From positions 35,001-99,000 of the forward strand of contig CAJNDS010000456.1 in NCBI GenBank assembly GCA_905221605.1: a DNA stretch of 64,000 bases, written 5' to 3'. The notes under the pieces were generated by a model that worked only from the letters and a program-made list of their open reading frames with translations, was not told the DNA's origin and ran no database searches. The DNA is from Symbiodinium natans (Eukaryota > Sar > Dinophyceae > Suessiales > Symbiodiniaceae). The position numbers and the translations under genes were made by a program. Every line of letters begins with the position of its first letter. Within the stretch, counting starts at the first letter, position 1. Below are positions 53,901 to 64,000 of this stretch, in pieces.

Positions 53901-56900
53901 TCTTGACATCGTCGACTACATCGCCGGGAACGACGTCGTCGACCAGCGTGCCATCGCCGGACGAAGGCAAGGGCCATGGTTCCACCTACGCCTACCACAA
54001 AGGAGCCTTCCCTTGGCACTACTGGCACGCTTCCAAAGGCAGGGCGCGCAAGCCGCACGGAAACAGGAGATGGGGGTGGCACGGGAAGCAGCACTTCTCA
54101 TACTCGCTGACGCAAGAGGGATTGGAGAGGAAGACCGTCAACCAGGAGCGCAGGGTCCTCCGATCCATGCTAGCCAGCGAGGGATGTTTTTTCCTGAGCT
54201 GCCTCTCGGATATCTTCAATAAGGCCGCCGAAACCGTGTCGGACTTCGTCGCGAAAACCGCCGACACCGTAGCCTCCAAAGTGACGACGCTTGCTGAGAA
54301 GGCGGCAGCCTGGGCTGAGGGTGCAGTGAACGATGCTGTCAAGTGGGGAACCCAGGCCGTCGCCGACCTCGTGGATTGGTCCGAGGAAGCAGCCAGACAG
54401 GCAACTACATTTTGGGAAGTTTCGAACGTGGTGCTCGAGGAAGCGCTGGATCACTTTGCCCAAGTCGGAGCCGCGTTTGCGATGGAGGCTGCCGAAGCCG
54501 CCGGAGAATTCTTCATGAGCGCCTTCAACACTGGCAAAGAAGTCATCGGCACATTCTTGGAGAAGCACCTCGCCAACATCCTGGATGAGGCCAATGTCCA
54601 ACCGAGACCCACTTTCTGTGGTGGCGTTGTGTTTCCCGACGAAGCTCTTTCCGTGGTCAGCAACCCCAACAACGACTGTTGGAAAAAAGTGACCGACATG
54701 ACCGAGGAGATCGCCGACTTCTTCGTCGACGACGTTGGGCGGCTCCTGGACGCAATTGCCACGCGCGTGTCAAACATGCTGGAAGATGAGGACTTATGGA
54801 AGGCATTGCTTGGCAAGCTTGGGCTTACCCTGATCGAAAGCCTTGCCTCACTGGTACTCCCCATATCTCGGTCAGTCAATGTCTACAAAGATATCTTGGC
54901 GGTCATGGTGACCTATTTGAACACGCACCTTCTGCCCTTGTACGCAGACCTTTCAGCCTTCTTCGCCGATGTCGGAAGGTTCCTGGCCGCGTTGTCCGAA
55001 CGAACGTCGAGCCTTATCAATTCTGTCTTCAACGAAGCTGGCCCCTTCAACTTCAATGGCTTCGAAGGGAAAACGTGGTACATTTCGCTGTGCACGGAAA
55101 CGTTCTTTCTCGGATTCACCCTCGGCTCCTGCATCTACTACCCCTTCAAGTACGGCGCCACTGACAACGACTACTTTGTCATCGAAGTAGGCTTCGGGGT
55201 CGAGAAGGACCTTGGCACTCGTTCACTTAGCACAGAACTCGGAGTCGAAGGCGGCATCCAGATCGGGCCCATCATGACCAACGACAAGAGTGACTTGGAG
55301 GGGCAGTCATTCTCAGTCGGCTTGGACATCGACTTCCAGACGAGGAACCCCAAGACCCCGAATATCAACGTCGGCCCATCCATGACTTATGGCATCAGCC
55401 CGGTAAAGCTGTTGACTCTCGACTTTTTCGCCGGCATCAACTTCGCGCTCGACTTGTTGGACACGCCGGATGGGGGAGTGTCCTTCAGCTTCTGGAGCAC
55501 GAAGCAGTACGCTTGGAAGCTGCCTGGGCTGCGGGAAATCCTGGGGCCCGTCTTGGGCAATCTGTTCGAGACTGGCCCCACGGCCAAAAAGGAGTACAAC
55601 TACAACGCTGGGGCAGGTGGCCTTGTACAATTGGCGGACGGGCTGCTGTCCCGTGGCAACCGAACTTCGAAGAAGCGGACATCAATGGACCAGTCGCTCT
55701 TCATAGGCGAAGGCAAGGGTGGCGCAGGTGGCGCAATCATCGACGGGGTCACAAGCACTGTCAGCTCCGTGGTCAACGTGGGAGAGGTCGGCTTGATACA
55801 GGCCGTGGACAAGGTTGCACCAGACTTCACGCAACCTACTCCTCCCCTGGTTGCAACTCCCCCGTCGCCCGGGCCGCCCCCACCTCCTCCCATTCCGGAG
55901 CCGGCGCAGGTGGACGACGTGTGGTTGAGGGGTTTCCTGATTGCCACTGGCAGCCCCTTGGAGGGCCCGATGGAGTTGCCAGCAAAGCGGCGGTGGGTCT
56001 ACGTTGCAGGTGCGGACTGTGCAGTGGGCACGGCCGTGACCACCGAAGCAGAATGCAATGAGGCCTCCTTGTACCTGGAAGCCGCGCCGCACCGCGGCAA
56101 TGACCTTGACGTCGAAGTAGGAGCTTGGAAAGACATACCTTTGGGCTGCTCCATTAAGGGGAGTGCCGACACTCCGCGCAACTACCAGAAAGTCCACTGG
56201 AACACCGACGCCCGGACGAACAGCGCCCGTGCAACAACCGACGAGTTCCGTGCCATCTGCCGCAGGCCCTTCTACGTGGCGCAGCAGAGTCAGAGGGACT
56301 GCATGGGTGGCGCCAGGATTCTCCGCAAAGACACGTGTGTCGACGCGTACATGCAGCTGCAGTCGAGCTTTAAGAAGATCCTCCCGCCTCGGTCGATGCC
56401 GCTGCCGCAGATGAACCCAAGCGACAAGCGCATTCCGCCGGCCTGCTCTGTCGAGTGGGACGTGACCGACAAGAGGCAGCTCTTCTTTGCAAGCGACTTC
56501 TCGAAGACCTTCTCACCAACTGCCGGTCAGGACTACGCTCGGCCCGTGTGCAAGAAGCAGCAGTATTGGCTCGAAAGGCCTGGAGCCACCTCCTGCCCAA
56601 GAGGCTCGCAGATCACAAGCAAGGAGGAGTGCGAGAATGCCTACCAGAACCTGAAGGATCGCCTTCCGCGTCTCCGTGCCCGGGACCGAACCATACAAGG
56701 CTACTGGAATGCCTTGCTCGCGGGCTGCGCGGTCCAATACAAGGGAGACATGACGCCTCACTTCAACACCAACCCGGCACCTACGAATATGCTGCGGGAT
56801 GGGCTCGGCTTCTACGTCCCTATGTGCAAACAGCCCAGCTGGTGGCTGGGAGAAAATGGGGGCCGCTGTCCTATGGGAACAGAAATCACCACGTTCCTGG

Positions 56901-57884
56901 AGTGCAAGATGGCACACAGGGCGTTGCGCCACGAGTACCCGACGAACCCGAAAAAGAGCTTCGTGGTGACGGATGTCACGCACATTCCACGAGGCTGCTC
57001 TGTGCCTAAGGATCACAAAGAACCACATGGACCAGACGCCCACTTCAATGTTGCCAAGGGCGACAACGTGCATAAGGGCTGGTACCCGATCTGCAAGCCA
57101 GCTCGATACGTCTTGGGTCGCCGAACAGTCCGACGCTGCCCTGAAGGCGCTGAGATCCGTACGGCCGAAGAGTGCCTTCGTGCCCACAACACTCTCAAGA
57201 AGGAGATCAAAAAGGCCTATGGAGGCTGGCGCTCCAAGGGACTGATCAGCCTATACGCTCCGGGCAACGAGATTCCGCCCTTCTGCAGCTCTGGTGGCGG
57301 CCCGGACACGAGCCCCTACTTCAACATCAACGCCATCTCCTTGGGCTCTGGTGCAGACAGCGGGAAGTACAAGGTGGTCTGCAAGGTGGCGGTCACGGGT
57401 CAAGAGGCCCCGGCGACCCCTATCATCGAGCTCGGGCCGATTCGGGCCACGTACCACATGCTCAACGCCGACGGCTACACCTGCGAGCCCAAGAGTCTGA
57501 CCTTCGATCCAAGCTTTCGGCAGCCGGACACTCTCAAGCTGGCCCTCGTTTGCTGCAACGGAGCCCGGGCAATTGCCATCAAAAGCGGCGCCACTTGCAG
57601 TCCTGTAGGCCTGACGTGGGAGCTTGCCAGGCAAGCGTGCGAGGACCGTGGCGAACGCCTGTGCAGCAGTAACGAGGTCACTTGGGGGGGGATTTGGAAT
57701 AGTCTTTAAATGTCTATGGGTTCTAGTCCTAAAACAAATTTCAGTTTACATTTTTATGGGGCCCCCGAATCCACCCTAGGTCAGTTTGGATGCAGACTCT
57801 GCAAGAGCCTGGATCGACGGCCAATGCTCATCGAGCACAGGAGTCGCCCCGAGCTTCTGGACAATTGAGGACTGCTACTTGTAG
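50977..57884 (+). CDS. large mosaic secreted protein, about 2230 residues, three exons
   Basis: Exons are 50977-52707 (577 codons), 52820-57676 (1619) and 57780-57884 (34 plus TAG). The ATG at 50977 starts a signal peptide (MSAAQRVLLLAMLVASCRG). Next come six LDLa-like repeats resembling the N-terminal Ca2+-binding repeats of glucosidase II beta (IPADYWDDEFYCDCPDCEDE type). The fifth is split by intron 1 and restored by splicing. A Gly-Tyr tract and acidic repeats lie between repeats four and five. After the sixth come a mucin-like Thr/Ser stalk (about 53190-53560), amphipathic Ala-rich helices (54200-54600), and a Gly/aromatic strand-rich domain of about 160 residues (55020-55520). Then a poly-Pro linker and five Cys modules (GCSV...FN...VCK pattern) are followed by a C-terminal Cys domain reading RGERLCSSNEV and, after intron 2, on to TIEDCYL. 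It is probably a surface or matrix protein; the function is unknown. Both introns are mobile-element copies. Confidence 0.88.
52365..52520 (+). repeat. Gly-Tyr coding repeat, 27-bp unit
   Basis: In-frame units encode GYSPGSGYG (9 residues), about five copies with one 6-bp expansion (GFGYGG). An acidic duplication, DDANTGFDDGDD, follows twice (52520-52605). This is low-complexity elastic or adhesive-type sequence within exon 1. Confidence 0.9.
52710..52817 (+). mobile_element. introner element copy 1 (108 bp), acting as intron 1
   Basis: The element starts CTTGGGGGACTTGGAAT and ends CAAATTCACCCTAG. The two ends are imperfect inverted repeats (CTTGGGGG against CTAGGGTGG on the other strand). 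It is flanked by the 4-bp duplication AGGA (52706-52709 and 52818-52821). Removing the element and one duplicate restores codons for DDKEFCDC, the expected LDLa-like repeat. The in-frame TAA at 52726 lies inside the element. Among splice-equivalent positions, only GA-AG (52708-52819) fits known dinoflagellate donor types. It has an internal small hairpin, CTATGGGT with ACCCATAG. Confidence 0.88.
53190..53560 (+). repeat. mucin-like Thr/Ser coding repeat, 54-bp unit
   Basis: Units of 18 codons alternate between TTSSTPSPGTTSSTSATD and TTSSTTSPGTTSSTSTTS, giving a 108-bp higher-order period. The Thr/Ser/Pro composition suggests an O-glycosylated stalk. A lone half unit recurs near 53908-53950, separated by a roughly 110-residue folded insert. 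Confidence 0.93.
57681..57779 (+). mobile_element. introner element copy 2 (99 bp), acting as intron 2
   Basis: The element starts CTTGGGGGGGGATTTGGAAT and ends CCCCCGAATCCACCCTAG. It shares with copy 1 the ends, the CTATGGGTYCTA core and the GGGCCCCC block. It is flanked by GTCA (57677-57680 and 57780-57783). The left GTCA supplies a GT donor and the element's own CTAG end supplies the acceptor, giving a canonical phase-0 GT-AG intron, 57677-57779 (103 bp). Without splicing the frame ends at a TAA inside the element (57707-57709). With splicing, 34 more codons follow to TAG at 57882. Confidence 0.92.
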
Positions 57885-57889
57885 GGAGG

Positions 57890-60325
57890 CGCAGGCCCTA
57901 CGTAGTCCCTCATAATTTAGCCTGAAACATAAGGGTTTAGGAGTTTAGGATTTAGGCCCTTGAGCCCCTAACCCCCCCCAACAAAAAAAATCAAACTAAG
58001 CCCTTGTGACAGAGGGACTCATGGGCGTTTTTAATTTAAGCCGGTTGTACAGGTTTGAAGTGTTTCAAGTCGTTATTTTCCACCTGCACCTGCGATGCGG
58101 TTTCGGGTCTTGCTTTTGGGCTTGTGTAATGTAGGGTTTGTTTGAGTTAGATTCTTGGGGTCTTCTGGCTCGCAGGGTGCAGATGATAGGGCGCAAAAGC
58201 ATGCGCCAATTAGCTGCACGTCCTAGCACCCCTTCGACCGCGTGGGCTGCTTGATCGCTGCTTCCTGAAGGGGCAGTATCTCAGTGCTCACATGCGGATT
58301 TTGCACGGATCGAGCTGCGTGCTCCCAACAGTGCTTGACATTCTTCCAACATTGCTTCCGAAGGCTCTTCTCAGAATTGCTGTTGTTGCTCCTGTGATTA
58401 TTCTTCTTGAAGCCTTGTGGAGGTACCTAGCTCCAACTGCACCGTGAATCCCTTTCTCCGCGTCCAGGATTCTATCGGCCCCTTACATCCCGTAGACTCG
58501 ATGCCCTAGGAACCCTAGAAGCCCCGAAACTCTTGTGCCTGGGAACAGCCAACACAGGCGTGTGTGATGGCTTTGCGTAAGTTCGGATGGAGGGCCGACA
58601 TGAATCTCGCAGTCGCTGTCTCCGCTATTTTTGCCATCCAAATGGCCCGGCCTAAACCCCAAGCCCTAAATTTCCTAAAGGACCACGGAACACCCGGCCG
58701 GGGCCTATGTGCGAGTGTGTATATGTTTTGATGGCTGCTGGAACCGGAAAAATTTTAATCAGCTCAGCTCGTTATAGAGAGAAGCTTTGGGCCGGAACTC
58801 GCGCAGCAACGACGTGGATCAATGCCAGCAGGTAGAAATGGGACCAGTGAAAACCATGCAACTTTTCACTGCACATTGCGGTGTGGTGCATAGAATTCTT
58901 GACGAGGACAAGAACATGGAGAAAGTCCCCAGCTTAGCAGTCGGACATCTGTCTCCAGATACGGCTGGACCTATCATTTTTGTTCTTCCTGTGTGCCTGG
59001 ACACGGCTTCCAGCATATCGACTCACATCAGGCAACTCAGTTCGAAGTCCTGAATCCCTACAGACAATTTCCGCGCTGGCCACGTCATGAGTAAGGCACT
59101 TTAGGAAATACAGCAGTGCTTCCTCAAGAAGCATCAACACTCAGGCCGAGGAAACCTCGAAAGTCTTCCGCGAGGTGAAGCCTATGAGGCCGAACTGTGA
59201 GAGTCAAATTCGGTGTAAATTTGGGCTTAGGGTTTAGGGTTTTCAGGTAACAAGGTTTGGAGTTTAAGGCCTTGTTATTAAGGCCCATGTCTGCTGGCAC
59301 ATTCTCAAGATGGCTGTGGCTCGGCATGCACGGTACTGTGGATGGAGGAAAATCTTTGCACCGCTTTCAGGACACAGAAGTAGCTACGCCCCGCACCTGT
59401 GGCTTTTGCACATTTGGTCCAATGACATAAATCTTGCACCGCCTCCAGGATGCCAAGACTCAATGTTAAGAAGGGTGCGCGGTAAATTGGGTCGACCTAG
59501 ATGAGTAGGTGGTGCAAGATTTCCTCCATCCACCGTGCCGCCTTTTCTTGGCTTGCTGGGCTGTGCCTGCTTCAATCGACAGGCCCTACGAAAGTTCATG
59601 GAAAGCAGCTGACGAGCAGACGACAAAATCCGCCAGAGTCTTATGTAAGGTATACATATATCATATGTGCATACCCTATCTGTGTCCTTTTCATACTCTA
59701 CCTCCGTGAGTTTGTTCGAGGAATGACCGCGGAAGACGTTTGCCCCCCCAAAATACATTTTTAAATGAACATCATCCCAATTGGAAAAGTCTTCTGCCAT
59801 CCCGAATTAACAATTCTGGATTCTATTTTATCTTTTTATTTCTGATTCGAAGAATAATCGAGAATATATGATTTCATTTCTATTGTTGTCATTGAAGAAT
59901 TTTAGACTAACAATGGTAAAATTTAGGGGAAGTAGGCGAGTTTCGTCATTCAAAAACAATGATTGTGTTTTGATTTGGGCATGTATACATTTCTCGCGGT
60001 TATTTTTTTCAGGAATTTGGGTGCAGTTTCATGATTTGTTGGGTGAATTTGTGTTTCTTTTTTATGGAAAATGTTCGTTGATAATTTTATGCCCACCGAC
60101 CGCGCGCTCGCGCGCAGACCTGCTCTCTTATAGTGTGAAAGTAGACGAGGGCGCCCAGTAGCTGCTAGTTCTCTCAATCAAGAACAGGTACTTAAGGAAC
60201 ACCAGAGATAGATTAGGAAACCTTTACATGGGCCGTGCCTCTGCATGTCTTAAATGCATACAGCGTTATATCTCCTGCTTGACTCGGCCAAGGGAGCAGC
60301 CACAGCTGGCGATCTGCTGTATGCT
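57890..60325. other. intergenic, telomere-like scraps and AT-rich patch
   Basis: Telomere-like phrases occur at about 57928-57975 and 59222-59262 (GGGCTTAGGGTTTAGGG). From 59770 to 60095 the DNA is AT-rich. On the minus strand some protein-like wording appears (MAEDFSNWDDVHLKMYFGG, 59744-59800), perhaps another decayed AT-rich gene like those at 11-13 and 41 kb, but too short to name. No host gene is supported. Confidence 0.42.
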
Positions 60326-60332
60326 TCCTAAG

Positions 60333-60731
60333 GTCAGAGGATGCGCGAGGGCCAGAACATCAACAGCTCGCTGAGTGTCCTTGGACAGGCCGAAGCAGAC
60401 ACAGGGCCAAGGCATGTCAAAACGGATGAGAGCTGCCTCATACCGACCTTAACTACTAAAAGGGGTGCTTCGCCAAGAGAAGGTGTACCAGAAAGAGGGA
60501 ATCAGATCCGCAGCTTGTCGGGTAGAGCACAACTAGGACCCCAAATAGCACAACTAGGACCCCGAGTAGGCTCTTCTTTCCTTCTTTCAAGGCTCCCTCA
60601 GAAGCCCCTATAATCCAAAAGGCACATGCCCTTCTATTCCTAGGTTACTCTTCGGTCTAGACAAAGAGAGCCTGACATCAACAGGTCATCTCGAAGCTGG
60701 CCCAGGGCAAGTTCAAGCACGTGCCCTTCAG
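60333..60731 (+). CDS. kinesin motor domain, two internal exons
   Basis: Kinesins are ATP-driven microtubule motors. Exon 1 (60333-60388) follows a CCTAAG acceptor and encodes QRMREGQNINSSLSVLGQ, the switch II helix region (typical pattern KEG-x-NIN-x-SL-x-x-LG). Exon 2 (60685-60731) follows ATCAACAG and encodes VISKLAQGKFKHVPFR, which continues the family order into the (I/V)P(Y/F)RDSKLT motif. The phases match: exon 1 ends at CAG in phase 0 with a GC donor (60389). Exon 2 ends in phase 2 at another GC donor (60732), where the Arg/Asp-Ser-Lys-Leu would continue. The flanking exons with the P-loop and DLAGSE, or with DSKLT, were not found, so this is an incomplete gene or a fragment. Confidence 0.68.
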
Positions 60732-60807
60732 GCGCCACAGAGAGCCCAACGCAAACCCTCAGCTGCCCCCAGTGCCTTCTTCTTTCATTATATGCCACAA
60801 ACTTGTC

Positions 60808-60852
60808 TTAGGTTTAGGGCTTAGGGTTTAATGAGGGTTTAGGGTTTAGGGT
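60808..60852 (+). repeat. interstitial telomere-like repeat
   Basis: TTTAGGG units occur with few changes (ggtttagggcttagggttt, then gggtttagggtttaggg). This is the cleanest TTTAGGG patch in the window. Confidence 0.88.
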
Positions 60853-61417
60853 CAAGGCCAGAGTCGTCGGCCCGTCTTCGGCCGCTTCGCAAGAAAACCC
60901 CAAGTGATCGAGTCATCTTGACGCCGCAATATAGGTGAGTCTTCACCTTTCACGAACACGAAGCTGGTTTAGGGTTTGAGTTTTGTAGCAGCCTTAACAA
61001 CTAGAAGGGCTATTGCAGATGGCTTACAAAGAATGAGTATAGAAGAAATTCCAGCAGGCGATATTTTTGGTAAGATACTCAGATGTGATATGGCGTTACT
61101 ACGTGGATAGGGTACCTACTCATAAAGGGTTGTTAGGAGACCATTGTCCGTCAAAGTATGCCTGGGCATTGGTGTGCGATGAAGGCAAAGCAAGCTGACC
61201 TATCTTCTGACGGACGCACTGAACGGCAACAGCAAGACACACATGGCCGCCAGCTTACGTGTGAAAAAGCCTTGGTTTGCACAAGCGAGCCTTAATTGTT
61301 TGCTTACTTGACTTACCTGCGGTCGTTTAAGTAAGTTTGTTTCCCGGTAGCTTTGTGGAAGCTGCATGCGTGCCCTAACTTATAGGGACGGTGTCCGAGC
61401 AGTTAATATTGATATTG

Positions 61418-61436
61418 CCCCCCCCCCCCCCCCCCC
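61418..61436 (+). repeat. poly-C run of 19
   Basis: Nineteen consecutive C residues. Confidence 0.95.
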
Positions 61437-61768
61437 ACGAACCGAAATGCCGAAAGCGATTGCAAATTGTAATTCGAGGCTTGTCCCGGCAGAAACTACT
61501 TAGGGCAGTTGACGGCCTCTGAGGTTGCAGCAATCTCTCGCCAGCACCGAGATGGAGGACGTTCACAGCATCCCATGGCAGAGACCACAAGGCTTAATGT
61601 GGCCATTGTGCTGACATGAAGAAAGCCGCCTTCAAGTCAGCATTGTTCTGAAATGAGAGGAGACGCTTCGGGACGCTTCGTTTCGCGAGCTCTGTCAAGA
61701 AGGCCTGTTGTTCAAAGGACGATTCGCTTGACTATCGTTCCGCATCTGTGTCGACAGCGCTTCGTAGT

Positions 61769-61796
61769 GGGGGGGGTGGGGGGGGAGGGGGGGGGA
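61769..61796 (+). repeat. G-rich tract, 28 bases
   Basis: G runs are interrupted only by single T and A bases. The tract is potentially quadruplex-forming and opens frames rich in Gly or Pro on the two strands. Confidence 0.93.
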
Positions 61797-62035
61797 AGGA
61801 CTGGGGGTGCGAAGAAGCAGTGGGTTTTCACTGACGCCGCCCCCGGCTGGGGTCGGCGGATATATAAGGTCTTGTAATTTTGAGGCATATTCCATTGCAG
61901 TCTCTGAGTATTTCTGAAAAAAAAGGGATATTGTCTCTGGGTAGCTAAGCCCGTCTGACACATTTTAGCTTCGAGTCTGCTCTGCTCAATGCACAGTCGA
62001 CTTTCAGGTTGATCTCTGCTCTGAATTTCGGGTCT

Positions 62036-62092
62036 TGGGGTTTAGGGTGCAGGGTTGTGGGTTGTAGGGTTTCGGGTTGTAGGGGTTAGAGA
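62036..62092 (+). repeat. degenerate telomere-like block
   Basis: Phrases such as ggggtttagggtgcagggtt and gtagggtttcgggttgtagg are diverged TTTAGGG variants. Confidence 0.7.
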
Positions 62093-62218
62093 TTGTTCTT
62101 AGAGTTCGGTAAGAAACTGTCTACCAGGGTGACTTTAGCACTTTGGCAGGCCCTGGCAGGCCTGAGCCTGCCATTTGCCACTGGCGGCATGCTGGGAGGC
62201 CTTTCTTTTTTTGTTTGA

Positions 62219-62238
62219 GGGGGGGGGGGGGGGGGGGG
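62219..62238 (+). repeat. poly-G run of 20
   Basis: Twenty consecutive G residues, followed by CTTGGGTTCAAGG. It is the longest homopolymer in the window. Confidence 0.95.
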
Positions 62239-64000
62239 CTTGGGTTCAAGGTGTTCCAAAGTGCCGCGGTCCCGACCCGCGCCAGGGAGTGGTGGCTGAG
62301 AAACAAGTGGATTTACAAGAACCCCTGCTTCGAACAACCCTGCCATGGCTCACACAAACGCGGAGATTTTACACGCAAGCAAACAAAGAAAGGTCCTTGA
62401 ACTGATAGCTACTTCTAGGGACTGTGGGCTACAGCACCTACAGTCTGAAACGTTGGTTGTGCTGTACGGTTGAAGCATGCTCAAGGCTTACTGACCGAAG
62501 CGAACCCCCCGATGAGGCTCCGGTTGTCGACCATTTACCATCACAGTTGTCGACCCTTTGCCATCACGGCATTGCCAGGCCAATCGGGTCCTATGGGTCC
62601 TAGTTCTTGTTTACGCTGACCTCGACAAGCTTACTCATTGCTTATACTCGCAGGATTGGAGCACGTGCGCTCCATCGCCAAGCTCAACACGTTAATCGTG
62701 AGCCGGACTGCATCATTAAGGCAGTATATGCGATAAGTAAACAGTCGACAAACATCGACAAACGATACGCATGCTACAATGGAAGTCCAGGTTTGGATTC
62801 CAAGGCTCGCTGACTTTCCAGCAATGCGGTGTGCAGATTTTCGTAGAGAGCACGGACCTTCGCTGGATCGTGTTGTTGGATGCGTGGGTCGGCGAGGCGC
62901 TGTGGAAAAAGGGGGTGTGCCTTCCACCTTCCTCAGGAGCCTGTAGTCTCGGCCAGCCCGTGCAAGCAGCGGGGGGCACAGCCGGGATCGTGGTGTTTCG
63001 ACCTCAGCCACGGGATGAGGTTAACGTAGTGCAACGTAGCGTGAGCGCCTAGTTTCGTGCCATGCGATGCCTGGTGGACCCGGCCTCACTGCTGCAGATC
63101 ACATACTCTGGGCGCAGAGGACAGGACGTTGAAGCCGAGCGAAGGCACACAAGACATATCAGTCACAGAATGATAGAGTCACAGCTGCCAGGATTCAGAA
63201 GGAGGAAATAAATGCAAAGTCACGTCCAGATGGATTCTCAGTTCGAGCTGCGGTGAGCGTGCGCCACTTAAAGGGAGGTGCCTGAAAGCCTGAAAGCGTC
63301 CAGACGTTCATGCATGGTTAAACTGCAGCGGTCTGTAAGCAGGGGCCCTGAAGGTTTTCAGTCATGGGTCCCCGTGCAACCCAACGGACCCAACGCCAAC
63401 TCACACCGCCCAGATTCTATCATGTCTTCAGCTCTAGCATTGGGCTGCAAGTTGGGCCCTGCAAGTCCAAGCCCACGTACTGACACATTCCCTTCTCATT
63501 CCCTATCCCACCAACCTTCGTGAAAACGACCTCGGCTTAAGAATGCCGGTTCTTGTTTGTTGTTTTTTTGTTCATCTGCTGATGTGGAGATTCACCACAG
63601 GATGTCCCGACAGATTGCTTCACTCACTGAGTCGCTGCTGAAAGTGCAATCAGCTTGGGCGAGATGTGTCCAAGGAACTGAGAGACTGAAGTGAGGTTGA
63701 GATGGTTGAGAAACCAGGAACTGCGTGAAGAGAGCTCAACAGCGGAAGCCACGAAGGTGGCATAGTGCGTTAGCATACGATTGTGTCGTAGCAGAGGCGA
63801 GGGCCATGGCTATGTTTCATCAAGAAAAGCACTTCCCATCACTTGCCCCTTGCCTCAACCCCCTTCCCCCCCCTCCAACACATGGACATGCATGCGCCTT
63901 CGCGGATACACCGGTGAAACCGCGAATGCGCGAACCGCAAACTTATGGACGCGAACACGCGAACATGCAAACACGTGTTTTTTTTGGATGCGTGGCTTCT

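Larger units (their letters stand above)
60740..64000. other. no gene supported; repeats and homopolymers
   Basis: Besides the annotated repeats I see no coding segment with family motifs. Frames near 61695-61963 and 62086-62400 pass through G-runs and are artefacts. Near 63905-63976 there is a loose repeat of GCGAAC/GCAAAC phrases. Confidence 0.42.

Noticed and set aside
52814-54094. Minus-strand 426-codon frame, very Arg/Ser-rich
   Set aside because: It is the antisense shadow of the Thr/Ser stalk repeats in the real plus-strand gene.
62585-62620. Possible third introner copy (phrase CCTATGGGTCCTAGTTC)
   Set aside because: Only the core phrase is shared. The CTTGGGGG start, the GGGCCCCC block, the CACCCTAG end and flanking duplications are absent.
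1-64000. Spliced-leader relics, 5S rRNA, U6 or CRISPR-like arrays
   Set aside because: I looked for the conserved core strings and for regularly spaced short repeats and found none convincing. The tandem arrays here have no unique spacers.

Overview
The window looks like nuclear DNA of a dinoflagellate, most likely of the Symbiodiniaceae type. Supporting signs are: several introns that seem to start with GC or GA instead of GT; scattered degenerate TTTAGGG-like arrays; long poly-G and poly-C runs; a decayed LINE whose reverse transcriptase has the VEQGDPLAP and FLDD style common in dinoflagellate genomes; extracellular-type Cys-rich repeat proteins; and a nuclear copy of part of mitochondrial cox1. 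No bacterial operon, CRISPR array or rRNA gene was seen, and no tRNA gene could be supported.

Layout. 1-9.6 kb is gene-poor, with short tandem repeats. 9.6-14.1 kb holds telomere-like DNA, a 26-bp minisatellite and, on the minus strand, a heavily decayed superfamily-1 helicase gene of foreign (virus- or transposon-like) appearance. 14.1-19.7 kb has weak coding remnants. 19.66-22.35 kb is a 56-bp minisatellite followed by a frameshifted LINE. 25.1-26.8 kb carries charged coiled-coil exons duplicated in tandem. 28.0-28.2 kb is the cox1 insertion. 30.9-39.6 kb (plus strand) is a run of exons for secreted, repeat-rich proteins: a PAN-like and CVWCGG-module section, a 1148-codon Cys/Ala-block open frame, and a YVQTGMP-repeat protein ending in an EF-hand. 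40.8-41.9 kb has an AT-rich decayed frame and a 425-bp fold-back element. 42.8-44.4 kb encodes an SMP-C2 lipid-transfer-like protein. 47.3-48.6 kb encodes an EF-hand prolyl 4-hydroxylase of the P4HTM type. 50.98-57.88 kb is the best gene here, a three-exon mosaic secreted protein of about 2230 residues. 60.3-60.7 kb holds two exons of a kinesin motor.

Most striking observation. The only two introns I can define in the 2230-residue gene are copies of one short mobile element (108 and 99 bp). The two copies share imperfect terminal inverted repeats, each is flanked by a 4-bp target-site duplication, and removing each restores the reading frame exactly. They are introner elements: transposons that become introns on insertion. 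One copy gives a GT-AG intron. The other fits only a GA-AG intron among known donor types, which shows how insertion-site sequence can set the donor dinucleotide.

How genes may work together. The window is not organised as a pathway. The plus-strand genes are dominated by secreted or surface repeat proteins plus membrane-associated proteins (SMP-C2, P4HTM-like). Exon boundaries outside the 50.98-57.88 kb gene are inferred by eye from reading frame and splice dinucleotides and would need transcript data.
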